From positions 1 through 20,888 of the forward strand of contig UQVJ01000022.1 in the NCBI GenBank assembly GCA_900544455.1: a DNA stretch of 20,888 bases, given 5' to 3'. Below are positions 14,014-20,888 of this stretch, piece by piece; the stretch's first letter is position 1; every line of letters starts with the position of its first letter. Below the pieces are notes generated by a model, which saw only the letters and a program-made list of their open reading frames with translations, was not told where the DNA came from and did not search any database. The position numbers and the translations under genes are program-made. This DNA is from an uncultured Eggerthella sp. (lineage in GTDB: Bacteria > Actinomycetota > Coriobacteriia > Coriobacteriales > Eggerthellaceae).

Positions 14014-15957
14014 ATGGAGATGATAGGATTTTTGATCCTGTTCCCGTTGGTAATTGCGGGCTTGCTGGTGGTGATACGCAAGACGAAGCCACGCAACGTA
14101 ATCGTATGCGTCGGTTCCGCAGTCATCGCCATAGCATCTATTGCCTTGGTTGTTGTGAATATTGGAACGACCGGTACGTATTTTACGTTCCAGTCAGACA
14201 TCGTTAATTACGCATGTCTTGGCATTAGCGTGCTTATCGGCATTGTCATCATCTGTTTCGGCGTAAAGTACAAGAATGTTCCAGCCCTTGTATTGGCTAT
14301 TGTTCAGCTTGGCGGCTCGCTGGTGTATGAGTTTTATTTTGCACATGATCTTATGTGCTACAAGGCCTTATACATCGACTCTCTGTCTTTGATCATGGCA
14401 TTGATCATTGGCATCATCGGAACTGGAATCTGCGTATATTCCATTGGCTATATGCATGATTTCTATTTCGGTATCCATCACCCCGATACCGAACAACCCG
14501 ATCGCAGGCCTACGTTCTTCGCATTGATGTTTGTATTTCTTTCCGCAATGTACGGCATTATCTTCTTTAATAATTTGATTTGGCTGTTCACTGCATGGGA
14601 GGTAACCACCCTTTGCTCTTTCTTGCTTATTGGGTTCACCAAAACTGACGAAGCTATTGCTAATTCATTTCGCCAAATCATTATGAACCTCGTTGGCGGT
14701 ATTGCGTTCCTGGGCGCGCTTTACTATCTGGCTATCAACTTCCAGTGCATCGATTTCACTGACTTCATCGTGTTTGGCACAGTTGCTCCTGCTCTTGTTG
14801 TTCTGCCGCTTACTTGCTTCAGCTTGGCCGGCATAACGAAGGCCGCGCAAATGCCTTTCCACACATGGCTGCTAGGCGCTATGGTTGCCCCGACGCCCAC
14901 CTCTGCATTGCTGCATTCGTCTACCATGGTTAAAGCAGGCGTATTCATGCTTATCAAGTGCGCACCTATTTATGCAGTTTCATTTGCTCCTTCTATCCTG
15001 GTTATCCTGGTTGGTGGCATTACCTTCCTTCTTTGTTCGTTCATGGCAATCTCCCAATCAAATGGAAAGCGCGTACTTGCCTATTCAACCATTGCAAATC
15101 TTGGCTTGATTACCGCATGCGCTGGCGTTGGCACAGCGGAAGCTATTTGGGCAGCAGTGTTCTTGGTTATCTTCCACGCCATCGCTAAGAGTCTTTTGTT
15201 CCTTTGCGTAGGTACGGCAGAGCATCATATTGGCTCTCGAGACATTGAAGATATGGACCTGCTTTTTGAACGCATGCCACGTCTTTCGCGCATGATGATC
15301 GTCGGTATCATGATTATGTTCTTGGCTCCCTTCGGCATGCTTGTCGCTAAATGGGCAACACTGGTAACGTTCGTCGACACTCGTCAATTCGCGCTCTTGT
15401 TGATGCTTGCTTTTGGCTCTGCTGCTACATTCATGTTTTGGGCAAAGTGGATCGGCAAGCTTGCTGGCATTACTGGCACTCCAGATAGCATTGAGCAAAC
15501 CGTTCATTGGAGCGAATGGGTTGCAACGATGACGTTTACGGTTATGGCACTTGCTGCTTGCGCTGCTATCCCCTTGATTTCCGATTACCTAGTTGAGCCC
15601 TACATTGGATCGGTGCTTGGCATCGCCATTCAACCTGTTCTTGATGACGATCTCTATTTGTCAGCAATAATTGTTATTGTGCTTGCGATCGTGCTCTTAG
15701 GGGGTTTGCGCAAATTCCGAAAGAACATGCGCAAACAGGATGTATATCTTTCTGGCGTTTCCATCGACAACGAAAAGAGGGTGTTTATCAATTCGCTTTC
15801 GCAACCTATGGAGGCAACCGCTCGAAACTGGTATCTTGAACCGATTTTCGGCGAAGGTAAGATCAGGCCAATCGGGACGATTGCCTGTTACCTGTTGCTT
15901 GTCGCCGCATTCGGCTGGGCCGTTTATTCTTCGCTGGTTGTAACGGGAATCTTGTAG
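14014..15957 (+). CDS. echA: Ech-type hydrogenase antiporter-like membrane subunit (EchA)
   Basis: Integral membrane protein of the NuoL/HyfB/EchA family, the ion-translocating arm of a membrane-bound group 4 [NiFe] hydrogenase. Its 647 residues are mostly hydrophobic segments, about 14-16 by eye. The proton-antiporter domain signature GITKAAQMPFHTWL near 273-286 includes the channel lysine K276 and continues into APTPTSALLHSSTMVKAG. Another conserved patch is LFTAWEVTTLCSFLLIGF with its glutamate near 190. The start has AAGGGGG upstream. First of six genes in echABCDEF order. Chain length and order fit EchA better than a Nuo or Mrp antiporter subunit. Confidence 0.92.
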   Translation: MEMIGFLILFPLVIAGLLVVIRKTKPRNVIVCVGSAVIAIASIALVVVNIGTTGTYFTFQSDIVNYACLGISVLIGIVIICFGVKYKNVPALVLAIVQLGGSLVYEFYFAHDLMCYKALYIDSLSLIMALIIGIIGTGICVYSIGYMHDFYFGIHHPDTEQPDRRPTFFALMFVFLSAMYGIIFFNNLIWLFTAWEVTTLCSFLLIGFTKTDEAIANSFRQIIMNLVGGIAFLGALYYLAINFQCIDFTDFIVFGTVAPALVVLPLTCFSLAGITKAAQMPFHTWLLGAMVAPTPTSALLHSSTMVKAGVFMLIKCAPIYAVSFAPSILVILVGGITFLLCSFMAISQSNGKRVLAYSTIANLGLITACAGVGTAEAIWAAVFLVIFHAIAKSLLFLCVGTAEHHIGSRDIEDMDLLFERMPRLSRMMIVGIMIMFLAPFGMLVAKWATLVTFVDTRQFALLLMLAFGSAATFMFWAKWIGKLAGITGTPDSIEQTVHWSEWVATMTFTVMALAACAAIPLISDYLVEPYIGSVLGIAIQPVLDDDLYLSAIIVIVLAIVLLGGLRKFRKNMRKQDVYLSGVSIDNEKRVFINSLSQPMEATARNWYLEPIFGEGKIRPIGTIACYLLLVAAFGWAVYSSLVVTGIL

Positions 15958-15974
15958 AGAGAAGGGAAATCTGA

Positions 15975-16856
15975 ATGGATACTATTATCACCATCCTTAC
16001 AACCCTTCTTGCCTCGGCGGTTTTCGCCATCGTGGCATCCGTGCTGGGTTGTTTGCTTGCAGGCCTTGACCGTAAAATTACCGCTCGTATGCAGGGAAGG
16101 GTTGGACCGCCGATCCTGCAGCCTTACTACGACGTACGAAAGCTCTTCATGAAAGAAAATGCTGGCGTTAACTCCGCGATTGGCACCTATGTATTCTGGG
16201 CTCTAATTTTCACATTTGTTGCAGGCGGCATTTTCTTCAGTGGCGGAAACCTACTTTTATGCATTTTCGTCATTACTCTTGCTGAAATGCTGTTCATCAT
16301 GGCTGCATATGCTGCTCGGTCTCCATTTGCCGAAGTTGGCGCTCATCGTGAAACCCTTCAAGTTATGGCATACGAGCCTATGGTGCTCCTGCTTGCAGTG
16401 GCATATTTCTTGGCAACTGGTAGCTTTGATGTCGAGGCCATCCTTCATGTACCTGCCCCCATAATCGGATCAACTGTTGGTGTGTTTGTAGGCATGCTCT
16501 TCATTTTGACCATCAAGCTTCGTAAGTCGCCGTTTGATCTTTCCTACTCACATCATGCGCACCAGGACTTGGTTAAGGGTGTTACCACAGAAATGTCTGG
16601 CCGGGTTCTTGGCATGGTTGACGTTATGCATTGGTGTGAAAACATACTGTTCATGGCATGGATTGCTTTGTTCTTCGTATGGAACAGTCCTGCATGCATC
16701 ATTGCTGTGGTTGTGGCGTTAGCGCTGGTCTACTTCTTGGAAATCTGGATTGACAATAATTTTGCACGCGTTAAATGGCAACTGATGCTTAAGTCGGCCT
16801 GGATCGTTACTCTGGTTTTCGCAGGCATCAACATTGCTCTTCTCATATACCTGTAA
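15975..16856 (+). CDS. echB: Ech-type hydrogenase membrane subunit (EchB, NuoH-like)
   Basis: NuoH/HycD/EchB family membrane anchor that connects the peripheral hydrogenase module to the ion-pumping subunit. The 293 residues form about eight membrane helices by eye. Conserved loops are present: RMQGRVGPPILQPYYDVRKL (about 38-57) and the acidic loop SPFAEVGAHRETLQVMAYEP (about 116-135), plus KSPFDLSYSHHAHQDLVKG. It starts 17 bases after echA with GAGAAGGGAAA as ribosome site; echC follows after 9 bases. Confidence 0.94.
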   Translation: MDTIITILTTLLASAVFAIVASVLGCLLAGLDRKITARMQGRVGPPILQPYYDVRKLFMKENAGVNSAIGTYVFWALIFTFVAGGIFFSGGNLLLCIFVITLAEMLFIMAAYAARSPFAEVGAHRETLQVMAYEPMVLLLAVAYFLATGSFDVEAILHVPAPIIGSTVGVFVGMLFILTIKLRKSPFDLSYSHHAHQDLVKGVTTEMSGRVLGMVDVMHWCENILFMAWIALFFVWNSPACIIAVVVALALVYFLEIWIDNNFARVKWQLMLKSAWIVTLVFAGINIALLIYL

Positions 16857-16865
16857 GGAGAATCC

Positions 16866-17309
16866 ATGTCTCATATCTCGAAATCTCCTTGGATCATTCA
16901 TTACGATGCATCGAGCTGCAACGGCTGTGACATCGAAGTCCTTGCCGCGCTGACGCCGCTCTATGATGCAGAACGATTTGGCGTGGTGAACACCGGCAAC
17001 CCCAAGCATGCTGATATCTTCTTAGTTACCGGCAGCGTCAATGAGCGAAATATTGATGTGGTCAAGGAAATCTATGACCAAATGGTTGAGCCTAAGGTTG
17101 TAGTCGCTTGTGGAATATGCGCATGTTCTGGCGGTATATTCCACGATTGCTACAACGTAATTGGTGGAGTGGATAAAGCAATTCCAGTTGACGTGTATGC
17201 TCCTGGTTGCGCGGTTCGGCCAGAAGCCATCATTGATGCAGTTGTTGAAGGCGTTGCTGTTCTTGAGGAAAAAGCAAAAAAGATCAAAGAGCAGAAAAGG
17301 GGTGCATAA
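16866..17309 (+). CDS. echC: Ech-type [NiFe] hydrogenase small subunit (EchC, NuoB-like)
   Basis: Carries the single [4Fe-4S] cluster next to the NiFe site. The 147 residues are the short group 4 form without a signal peptide or medial and distal clusters. Probable ligands are C18 and C21 (SCNGCDIE), C85 (GICACSGG) and C115 (APGCAVRPE). Two more cysteines, C82 and C87, flank the third ligand. CxxC at the N-terminus, in place of the CC pair of NuoB, marks a hydrogenase rather than complex I. A Lys/Glu-rich tail (133-147) ends the chain. AAGGAG precedes the start. Confidence 0.94.
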   Translation: MSHISKSPWIIHYDASSCNGCDIEVLAALTPLYDAERFGVVNTGNPKHADIFLVTGSVNERNIDVVKEIYDQMVEPKVVVACGICACSGGIFHDCYNVIGGVDKAIPVDVYAPGCAVRPEAIIDAVVEGVAVLEEKAKKIKEQKRGA

Positions 17310-17312
17310 CAC

Positions 17313-18002
17313 ATGGCAGTCAAGCAAGATTTCCGCTCGATATCGCTCGACGAGCTCATTGATATCTGCAAAGAGCGCAAAGATAACGGCTACCGTTTAG
17401 CCCAATTATGTCCCAAGCTCGAGCGAGATGATTCGATCACGCTTATTTATACTTTTATCAAAGATGCCGAAATGGTTAACTACAAGGTCTCCGGTATCAA
17501 AAAAGGCGTAACGGAGGTTCCCTCAGTTACGGAACTATTTATTGCCGCTTTTGTTTTTGAAAACGAAGCGCATGATCTTTTTGGCGTAAATATCGTTGGC
17601 AACCTTATCGATTTTCAGGGTAAGTTCTATTCTTTCGCTGAAGGAACTGAAGCACCCATGACCATCGTTACTCCAACCCAGCTTGCTGCTCGCGAAAAAG
17701 CAGCTAAGCTTGCTGCTGCGAAGGCCGCACGTGCCGCAAAGGCAAAACAGCAAGATACCGAGCCTTCAGTCCAAAGCGATGAAGAGATCGAAGCTAAACT
17801 GTCAAAAATGGACCCCGAAAAGGCCGCTAAGGTTCGTGCTGCCATGAAAGCAAAGGCGGCCAAAGCTGCTGTCGCCTCGAGTAGCGGCGATCTCGAGGAT
17901 AAGCTCGCCAGCATGGATCCCGAAAAAGCTGCAAAAGTTCGTGCGGCAATGAAGGCAAAGGCAAAACGACAGGCTGAATCTGCAGCCAAGGAAGGGGAGT
18001 AG
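17313..18002 (+). CDS. echD: Ech-type hydrogenase subunit EchD (NuoC-like) with Lys/Ala-rich repeated tail
   Basis: NuoC/30-kDa-like peripheral subunit that packs against the large subunit. Residues 1-120 are the conserved part, with VPSVTELFIAAFVFENEAHDLFGV (69-92 region) as the family signature. Residues 121-229 form an Ala/Lys/Glu-rich, probably helical or disordered extension, making the protein nearly twice the minimal family length. The tail contains a 17-residue block, MDPEKAAKVRAAMKAKA, at 166-182 and again unchanged at 201-217, in a 35-residue repeat. It lies 3 bases after echC and 2 bases before echE. The role of the tail is unknown. Confidence 0.9.
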   Translation: MAVKQDFRSISLDELIDICKERKDNGYRLAQLCPKLERDDSITLIYTFIKDAEMVNYKVSGIKKGVTEVPSVTELFIAAFVFENEAHDLFGVNIVGNLIDFQGKFYSFAEGTEAPMTIVTPTQLAAREKAAKLAAAKAARAAKAKQQDTEPSVQSDEEIEAKLSKMDPEKAAKVRAAMKAKAAKAAVASSSGDLEDKLASMDPEKAAKVRAAMKAKAKRQAESAAKEGE

Positions 18003-18004
18003 CA

Positions 18005-19093
18005 ATGGGTAAGGCTCAAGTAATTCCCTTTGGCCCTCAACATCCGGTGCTGCCAGAACCGCTTCATCTTGATCTTGTCGTTCAGGACGAAACCGTAGTG
18101 GATGTCCTCCCTCAGATCGGTTTTGTTCATCGTGGTCTTGAAAAGCTTGTTGAGACACGGGATATCCATCAATACATTTATGTAGCAGAGCGAATCTGCG
18201 GTATTTGCGCTTTTGGCCATAGTTATGGATATGCACAGACTATTGAAAGCATGATGAACGTAGAGGTACCTGAACGCGCTGAATTCCTACGCGTGATCAT
18301 GCATGAGCTCTCACGAATTCATTCCCATTTGCTTTGGATGGGCCTGGCTGCGGATGCCTTTGGCTACGAAGCACTGTTCATGCACTGTTGGCGTCTTCGC
18401 GAGCGCATTCTTGATATTTTTGAGACTGTGGCAGGTGGACGCGTTATTCTCTCATACACCCTTCTTGGTGGTGTTGCAAAGGATATCGAGGAGCCAACGC
18501 TTGCGGCAATCAAGGATACCCTCAATTCGCTGAAGAAAGAATACTCAGAAATCTGCAACGCATTCCTGAAGGATTCATCAGTGAAAAATCGAACCGTTGG
18601 CGTTGGCTTTATAGACGAAGAGCATGCACGAGAGTATGGCATGGTTGGCCCCTTTGCTCGCGCTAGCAATTTCAACAATGATGTTCGCTGCTTAGGAATT
18701 GGCGCTTACGGCAATCTCTCTTCTTTCGAGCCTATCCTCGACACCCAAGGTGATTGCTATGCCCGTATTAAAGTTCGTGCAAACGAGGTGCTTCAATCCA
18801 TTGACATTGTCAACGAGCTTATCGATAAGATTCCAGATGGATCCATCCTGAATCCCGTAAAGGGAGCCCCCGATGACGGCGCTGAAGCCTCTAGCATTTT
18901 GGAGCAACCACGAGGCGAGGTGTATTACTACGCAGCGGGCAATGGCACCAAGTATCTTGAGCGTATGCGCATCAGAACACCTACTTCTCAAAATATCGCA
19001 GGTATGACCATGGCGCTAAAGGGATGCGAAATCTCTGACGTCAACATGATCGTCCTTACAATCGACCCCTGCATTAGCTGCACAGAAAGGTAA
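18005..19093 (+). CDS. echE: Ech-type [NiFe] hydrogenase catalytic large subunit (EchE)
   Basis: Holds the NiFe(CN)2CO site that interconverts protons and H2 with electrons from ferredoxin. The 362 residues begin IPFGPQHPVLPEP. The four nickel cysteines are present: C65 and C68 in ERICGICAFGH, and C356 and C359 in the terminal DPCISCTER. This rules out a NuoD subunit, which has lost these cysteines. The protein ends on that arginine, the position at which maturation proteases cut other large subunits, so no cleavable C-terminal peptide is encoded. Maturation would still need Hyp proteins, none of which is in the window. AAGGGGAG precedes the start; echF follows after 5 bases. Confidence 0.96.
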   Translation: MGKAQVIPFGPQHPVLPEPLHLDLVVQDETVVDVLPQIGFVHRGLEKLVETRDIHQYIYVAERICGICAFGHSYGYAQTIESMMNVEVPERAEFLRVIMHELSRIHSHLLWMGLAADAFGYEALFMHCWRLRERILDIFETVAGGRVILSYTLLGGVAKDIEEPTLAAIKDTLNSLKKEYSEICNAFLKDSSVKNRTVGVGFIDEEHAREYGMVGPFARASNFNNDVRCLGIGAYGNLSSFEPILDTQGDCYARIKVRANEVLQSIDIVNELIDKIPDGSILNPVKGAPDDGAEASSILEQPRGEVYYYAAGNGTKYLERMRIRTPTSQNIAGMTMALKGCEISDVNMIVLTIDPCISCTER

Positions 19094-19098
19094 GACCT

Positions 19099-19557
19099 AT
19101 GGGTGGTTTCAAACTTGGCAAAATGACCCTTCGGTCTCTTTTTGGAAAACCGGAAACAGTTCGGTATCCGTTTGAGGAGCCTGAACATCCTGCTGCACTG
19201 AGGGGAAAAGTTGCCTTTAGTGCCGAAAACTGTATCTACTGCGGTATCTGCGAGAAGCGCTGTCCGACTGGCGCTATATCGGTTAACAAGAAAGATGGCA
19301 CCTGGTCGATCAATCATTTTAAATGCATTCAATGCGACACTTGCGTCCGCGAGTGTCCAAAAGGCTGCCTCTCCATGGATCCCGTTCTTGTTCATCCTTC
19401 TAAGGTAAAAGAAGTGGAAATCTTCAAAAAACCCGAATTAAGTGAAAAGGAAAAGGAAGAGCTGGCAAGGAAAGAAGCGGAGAAAGCTGCTAGAATCAAA
19501 GCAGCGAAAGAAGCAAAAGCAGCCAAAGCCGCTGCCGCTAATGAATCAAACGTCTAG
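19099..19557 (+). CDS. echF: Ech-type hydrogenase polyferredoxin subunit (EchF)
   Basis: NuoI/EchF-like protein that passes electrons from soluble ferredoxin to EchC. Two [4Fe-4S] motifs are complete: C45, C48, C51 and C55 (NCIYCGICEKRCP), and C76, C79, C82 and C86 (KCIQCDTCVRECP). Of 152 residues, the last 39 (about 114-152) form a Lys/Glu/Ala-rich helix-prone tail, similar in composition to the EchD tail. Last gene of the hydrogenase operon. Confidence 0.95.
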   Translation: MGGFKLGKMTLRSLFGKPETVRYPFEEPEHPAALRGKVAFSAENCIYCGICEKRCPTGAISVNKKDGTWSINHFKCIQCDTCVRECPKGCLSMDPVLVHPSKVKEVEIFKKPELSEKEKEELARKEAEKAARIKAAKEAKAAKAAAANESNV

Positions 19558-19592
19558 CAAGTTGCCTCTTAGCTTTTAACGGTACATTTTGG

Positions 19593-19616
19593 GAACCGGG
19601 CCATTGGGCCCGGTTC
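19593..19616 (+). terminator. GC-rich hairpin between echF and pgsA
   Basis: Perfect 10-bp stem GAACCGGGCC (19593-19602) / GGCCCGGTTC (19607-19616) with an ATTG loop, 35 bases after the echF stop. It is followed by TTGCGTGGGGG, not a T-run, and ends 6 bases before the pgsA ribosome site. It may terminate weakly or act on pgsA expression. Confidence 0.5.
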
Positions 19617-19633
19617 TTGCGTGGGGGACTTAT

Positions 19634-20293
19634 ATGGGACAAAGCACCGACTATAATGTTAGCGATAAGGTTTTCACTATCCCAAATCTGCTATCCGCGA
19701 TTCGCCTTTGCATGATCCCCGCCTTCCTGCTTCTTCTTTTCCACGGCTATAATCTGACCGCTACTCTTGTGTTTGCTGTTGCTGCATCAACCGACTGGGT
19801 TGATGGTCAAGTTGCGCGTCGAACCAATTCTGTTTCCAAGCTCGGTCAACTTCTCGATCCTTTTGTCGATCGTCTCCTTATGATTTCTGGCGTGCTGGGG
19901 CTGTTCTTGGTTGGACGCCTTCCTCTTTGGATTATCGTCTTTGTGGTGGCGCGCGATCTTCTTATGCTTGTTGGCGGAAGCTATCTTCTATCTCGATGGA
20001 AGGTTCGTGTGCCGGTTATTTATCTAGGCAAGTTCGCTACTACTTGTCTCTATATCGGTTTTGCGGGAATTCTACTTAATGCTCCTCTGTTTGAAGGTTT
20101 AGGCGTGGTTGGGGTCTCGTGGTTACCTGGGCTTTGTGTTGGCTTATACTCATGGGGCTTCTGGTTTGCCTATTTGGGGTTGATTTTGAGCATAATTACC
20201 ACCTCCTACTACATTGCAAAAGGCGTTAGTGGTATGAAGGCGGCTATGGCGCTAGAAAATGAGAACGGATCCTCTACTGATATTCCCCAATAA
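19634..20293 (+). CDS. pgsA: CDP-diacylglycerol-glycerol-3-phosphate 3-phosphatidyltransferase
   Basis: Membrane enzyme that makes phosphatidylglycerol phosphate from CDP-diacylglycerol and glycerol 3-phosphate. The 219 residues contain the CDP-alcohol phosphatidyltransferase motif DGx2ARx8Gx3Dx3D exactly (DGQVAR, then G, D and D; roughly residues 56-78), preceded by IPNLLSAIRL as in PgsA. About five or six membrane helices are visible. A TTG at 19589 is open in frame, but it would run through the hairpin at 19593-19616; ATG at 19634 with GGGGGA 5 bases upstream is preferred. Cardiolipin-synthase-type members share the motif, so the substrate is by similarity. The next gene starts 3 bases after the stop. 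Confidence 0.88.
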   Translation: MGQSTDYNVSDKVFTIPNLLSAIRLCMIPAFLLLLFHGYNLTATLVFAVAASTDWVDGQVARRTNSVSKLGQLLDPFVDRLLMISGVLGLFLVGRLPLWIIVFVVARDLLMLVGGSYLLSRWKVRVPVIYLGKFATTCLYIGFAGILLNAPLFEGLGVVGVSWLPGLCVGLYSWGFWFAYLGLILSIITTSYYIAKGVSGMKAAMALENENGSSTDIPQ

Positions 20294-20296
20294 ACT

Positions 20297-20888
20297 ATGA
20301 CTGACAAGAGAAAAAATACTCCCCGTAAACCAGATGCAGCACATCGTCAGTCCCGTTCGCAAAAAACCAGCCAGAGGCAGTCTCGAAGCGACTCAACTAC
20401 CGGTCGATCGAACCAGTATTCATATCCACCTCGTAGGCCAGCAAGCCCCGAACCCGTCGATCGCACCCTTCGCTCTTCTGAACGAATTAATCGCATACGT
20501 GAACAAGGCGCTAAGCGAACGCAAGTACAAGCCCCTAAGTATCCAGTGAGCCAAGCGGGAAGGAATCAGCAGAAGCCAGCTGCTAGCCGTCCTGCAACCA
20601 ACCCTGAACGCAGGCAAAGCTCTTCTACGCAAATAACGCGCTCGCCATCGCGTGCTGGTGCGGGATCCCCACGCACCGATAATTCACGAAGAGCATCCAG
20701 GCAAAACGAAGCCGTTCCTCACAATCGCTCAAACGTTTCACGACGTCAACAACAATCTAATGACCCAAGGCATTCTGCGCCAACCTTGGGTCAGTCGCGC
20801 CTCACTGATAACATTTATTCCCAAAACCGAGCCGGTGGAAGCGTGCCTTCCTCAAAGAGCGCCCCCATTCGCGTATCGCATGCTGCCA
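20297..20888 (+). CDS. Arg/Ser/Gln-rich, probably disordered protein, partial
   Basis: An uninterrupted frame of 197 codons from ATG at 20297 to the window edge, starting 3 bases after the pgsA stop. I do not recognise the protein. All of the visible part is low-complexity: rich in Arg, Ser, Gln, Pro, Asn and Thr, strongly basic, with no signal peptide, membrane segment or folded domain (opening MTDKRKNTPRKPDAAHRQSR). A region such as LRSSERINRIREQGAKR (about 62-78) could form a short basic helix. This resembles the cytoplasmic disordered N-terminus of some envelope proteins, where a membrane helix and enzymatic domain follow; the pgsA neighbour fits an envelope role, but this is inference. 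No clear ribosome site is visible, so coupling to pgsA is likely. Confidence 0.7.
   Translation, partial: MTDKRKNTPRKPDAAHRQSRSQKTSQRQSRSDSTTGRSNQYSYPPRRPASPEPVDRTLRSSERINRIREQGAKRTQVQAPKYPVSQAGRNQQKPAASRPATNPERRQSSSTQITRSPSRAGAGSPRTDNSRRASRQNEAVPHNRSNVSRRQQQSNDPRHSAPTLGQSRLTDNIYSQNRAGGSVPSSKSAPIRVSHAA

Noticed and set aside
17808..17963. Repeat in echD as a mobile or CRISPR-like DNA repeat
   Set aside because: The copies agree in protein but differ at 9 of 17 codons, so it is a protein repeat and not a DNA repeat element.
17627..18220. 197-codon minus-strand frame opposite the echD tail, rich in Ala, Phe and Ser
   Set aside because: Its composition is the mirror of the Lys/Ala-rich tail codons of echD; it is an artefact of that bias.
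14014..19557. Complex I (nuo) or formate hydrogenlyase instead of Ech
   Set aside because: The large subunit keeps all four nickel cysteines, so it is not complex I. There is no formate dehydrogenase, and the six-gene order matches echABCDEF rather than hyc/hyf.

Overview
The window looks like core chromosome of an anaerobic actinobacterium, probably Coriobacteriia (an Eggerthellaceae or Cryptobacterium-like organism). This is inferred from roughly even base composition, a sufCBDSU operon next to an Rrf2 regulator, a six-gene Ech hydrogenase, and occasional TTG/GTG starts. No 16S rRNA or other marker in the window settles the taxon. There are no tRNA or rRNA genes, insertion sequences, prophage genes or CRISPR arrays.

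Layout. (1) 1-2760: threonine ammonia-lyase (ilvA, minus strand, cut by the left edge), diverging from ridA, whose product clears the reactive enamines made by IlvA-type enzymes; then rsmI, a 16S rRNA methyltransferase, followed by two strong hairpins. (2) 2808-3743: a lone minus-strand 3-hydroxyacyl-CoA dehydrogenase. (3) 4074-8139: a sulfur-transfer cluster, larE - mnmA - iscS-type cysteine desulfurase, with a YycJ/WalJ-type metallo-beta-lactamase-fold gene at its end. (4) 8185-13881: a minus-strand Rrf2 regulator with an IscR-like cysteine set, diverging from sufC-sufB-sufD-sufS-sufU, a complete SUF iron-sulfur assembly operon with overlapping genes. (5) 14014-19557: a complete six-gene Ech-type group 4 [NiFe] hydrogenase operon (echABCDEF order). 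(6) 19634-20888: pgsA (phosphatidylglycerophosphate synthase) and the start of an Arg/Ser/Gln-rich, probably disordered protein cut by the right edge.

How the genes fit together. IscS-type desulfurase probably feeds sulfur to MnmA (tRNA 2-thiouridine) and perhaps LarE (nickel-pincer cofactor). Both thiolases carry a CxxC plus distal Cys set, the pattern of [4Fe-4S]-dependent sulfurtransferases, so both may depend on the Suf machinery encoded just downstream. Suf would also supply the Ech hydrogenase, which needs three [4Fe-4S] clusters and couples ferredoxin oxidation and H2 production to ion pumping. The Rrf2 protein is the obvious candidate controller of suf.

Most notable points. The paired three-cysteine LarE and MnmA sit side by side. 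The hydrogenase large subunit ends exactly after its last nickel-binding motif, so it has no cleavable tail. EchD and EchF carry unusual Lys/Ala-rich tails, and the EchD tail contains a duplicated 17-residue block conserved in protein but not in codons. The Rrf2 regulator lacks the fourth cluster ligand of IscR at its usual place. I see no wholly unknown multi-gene system here; the novelty is in variants of known systems.
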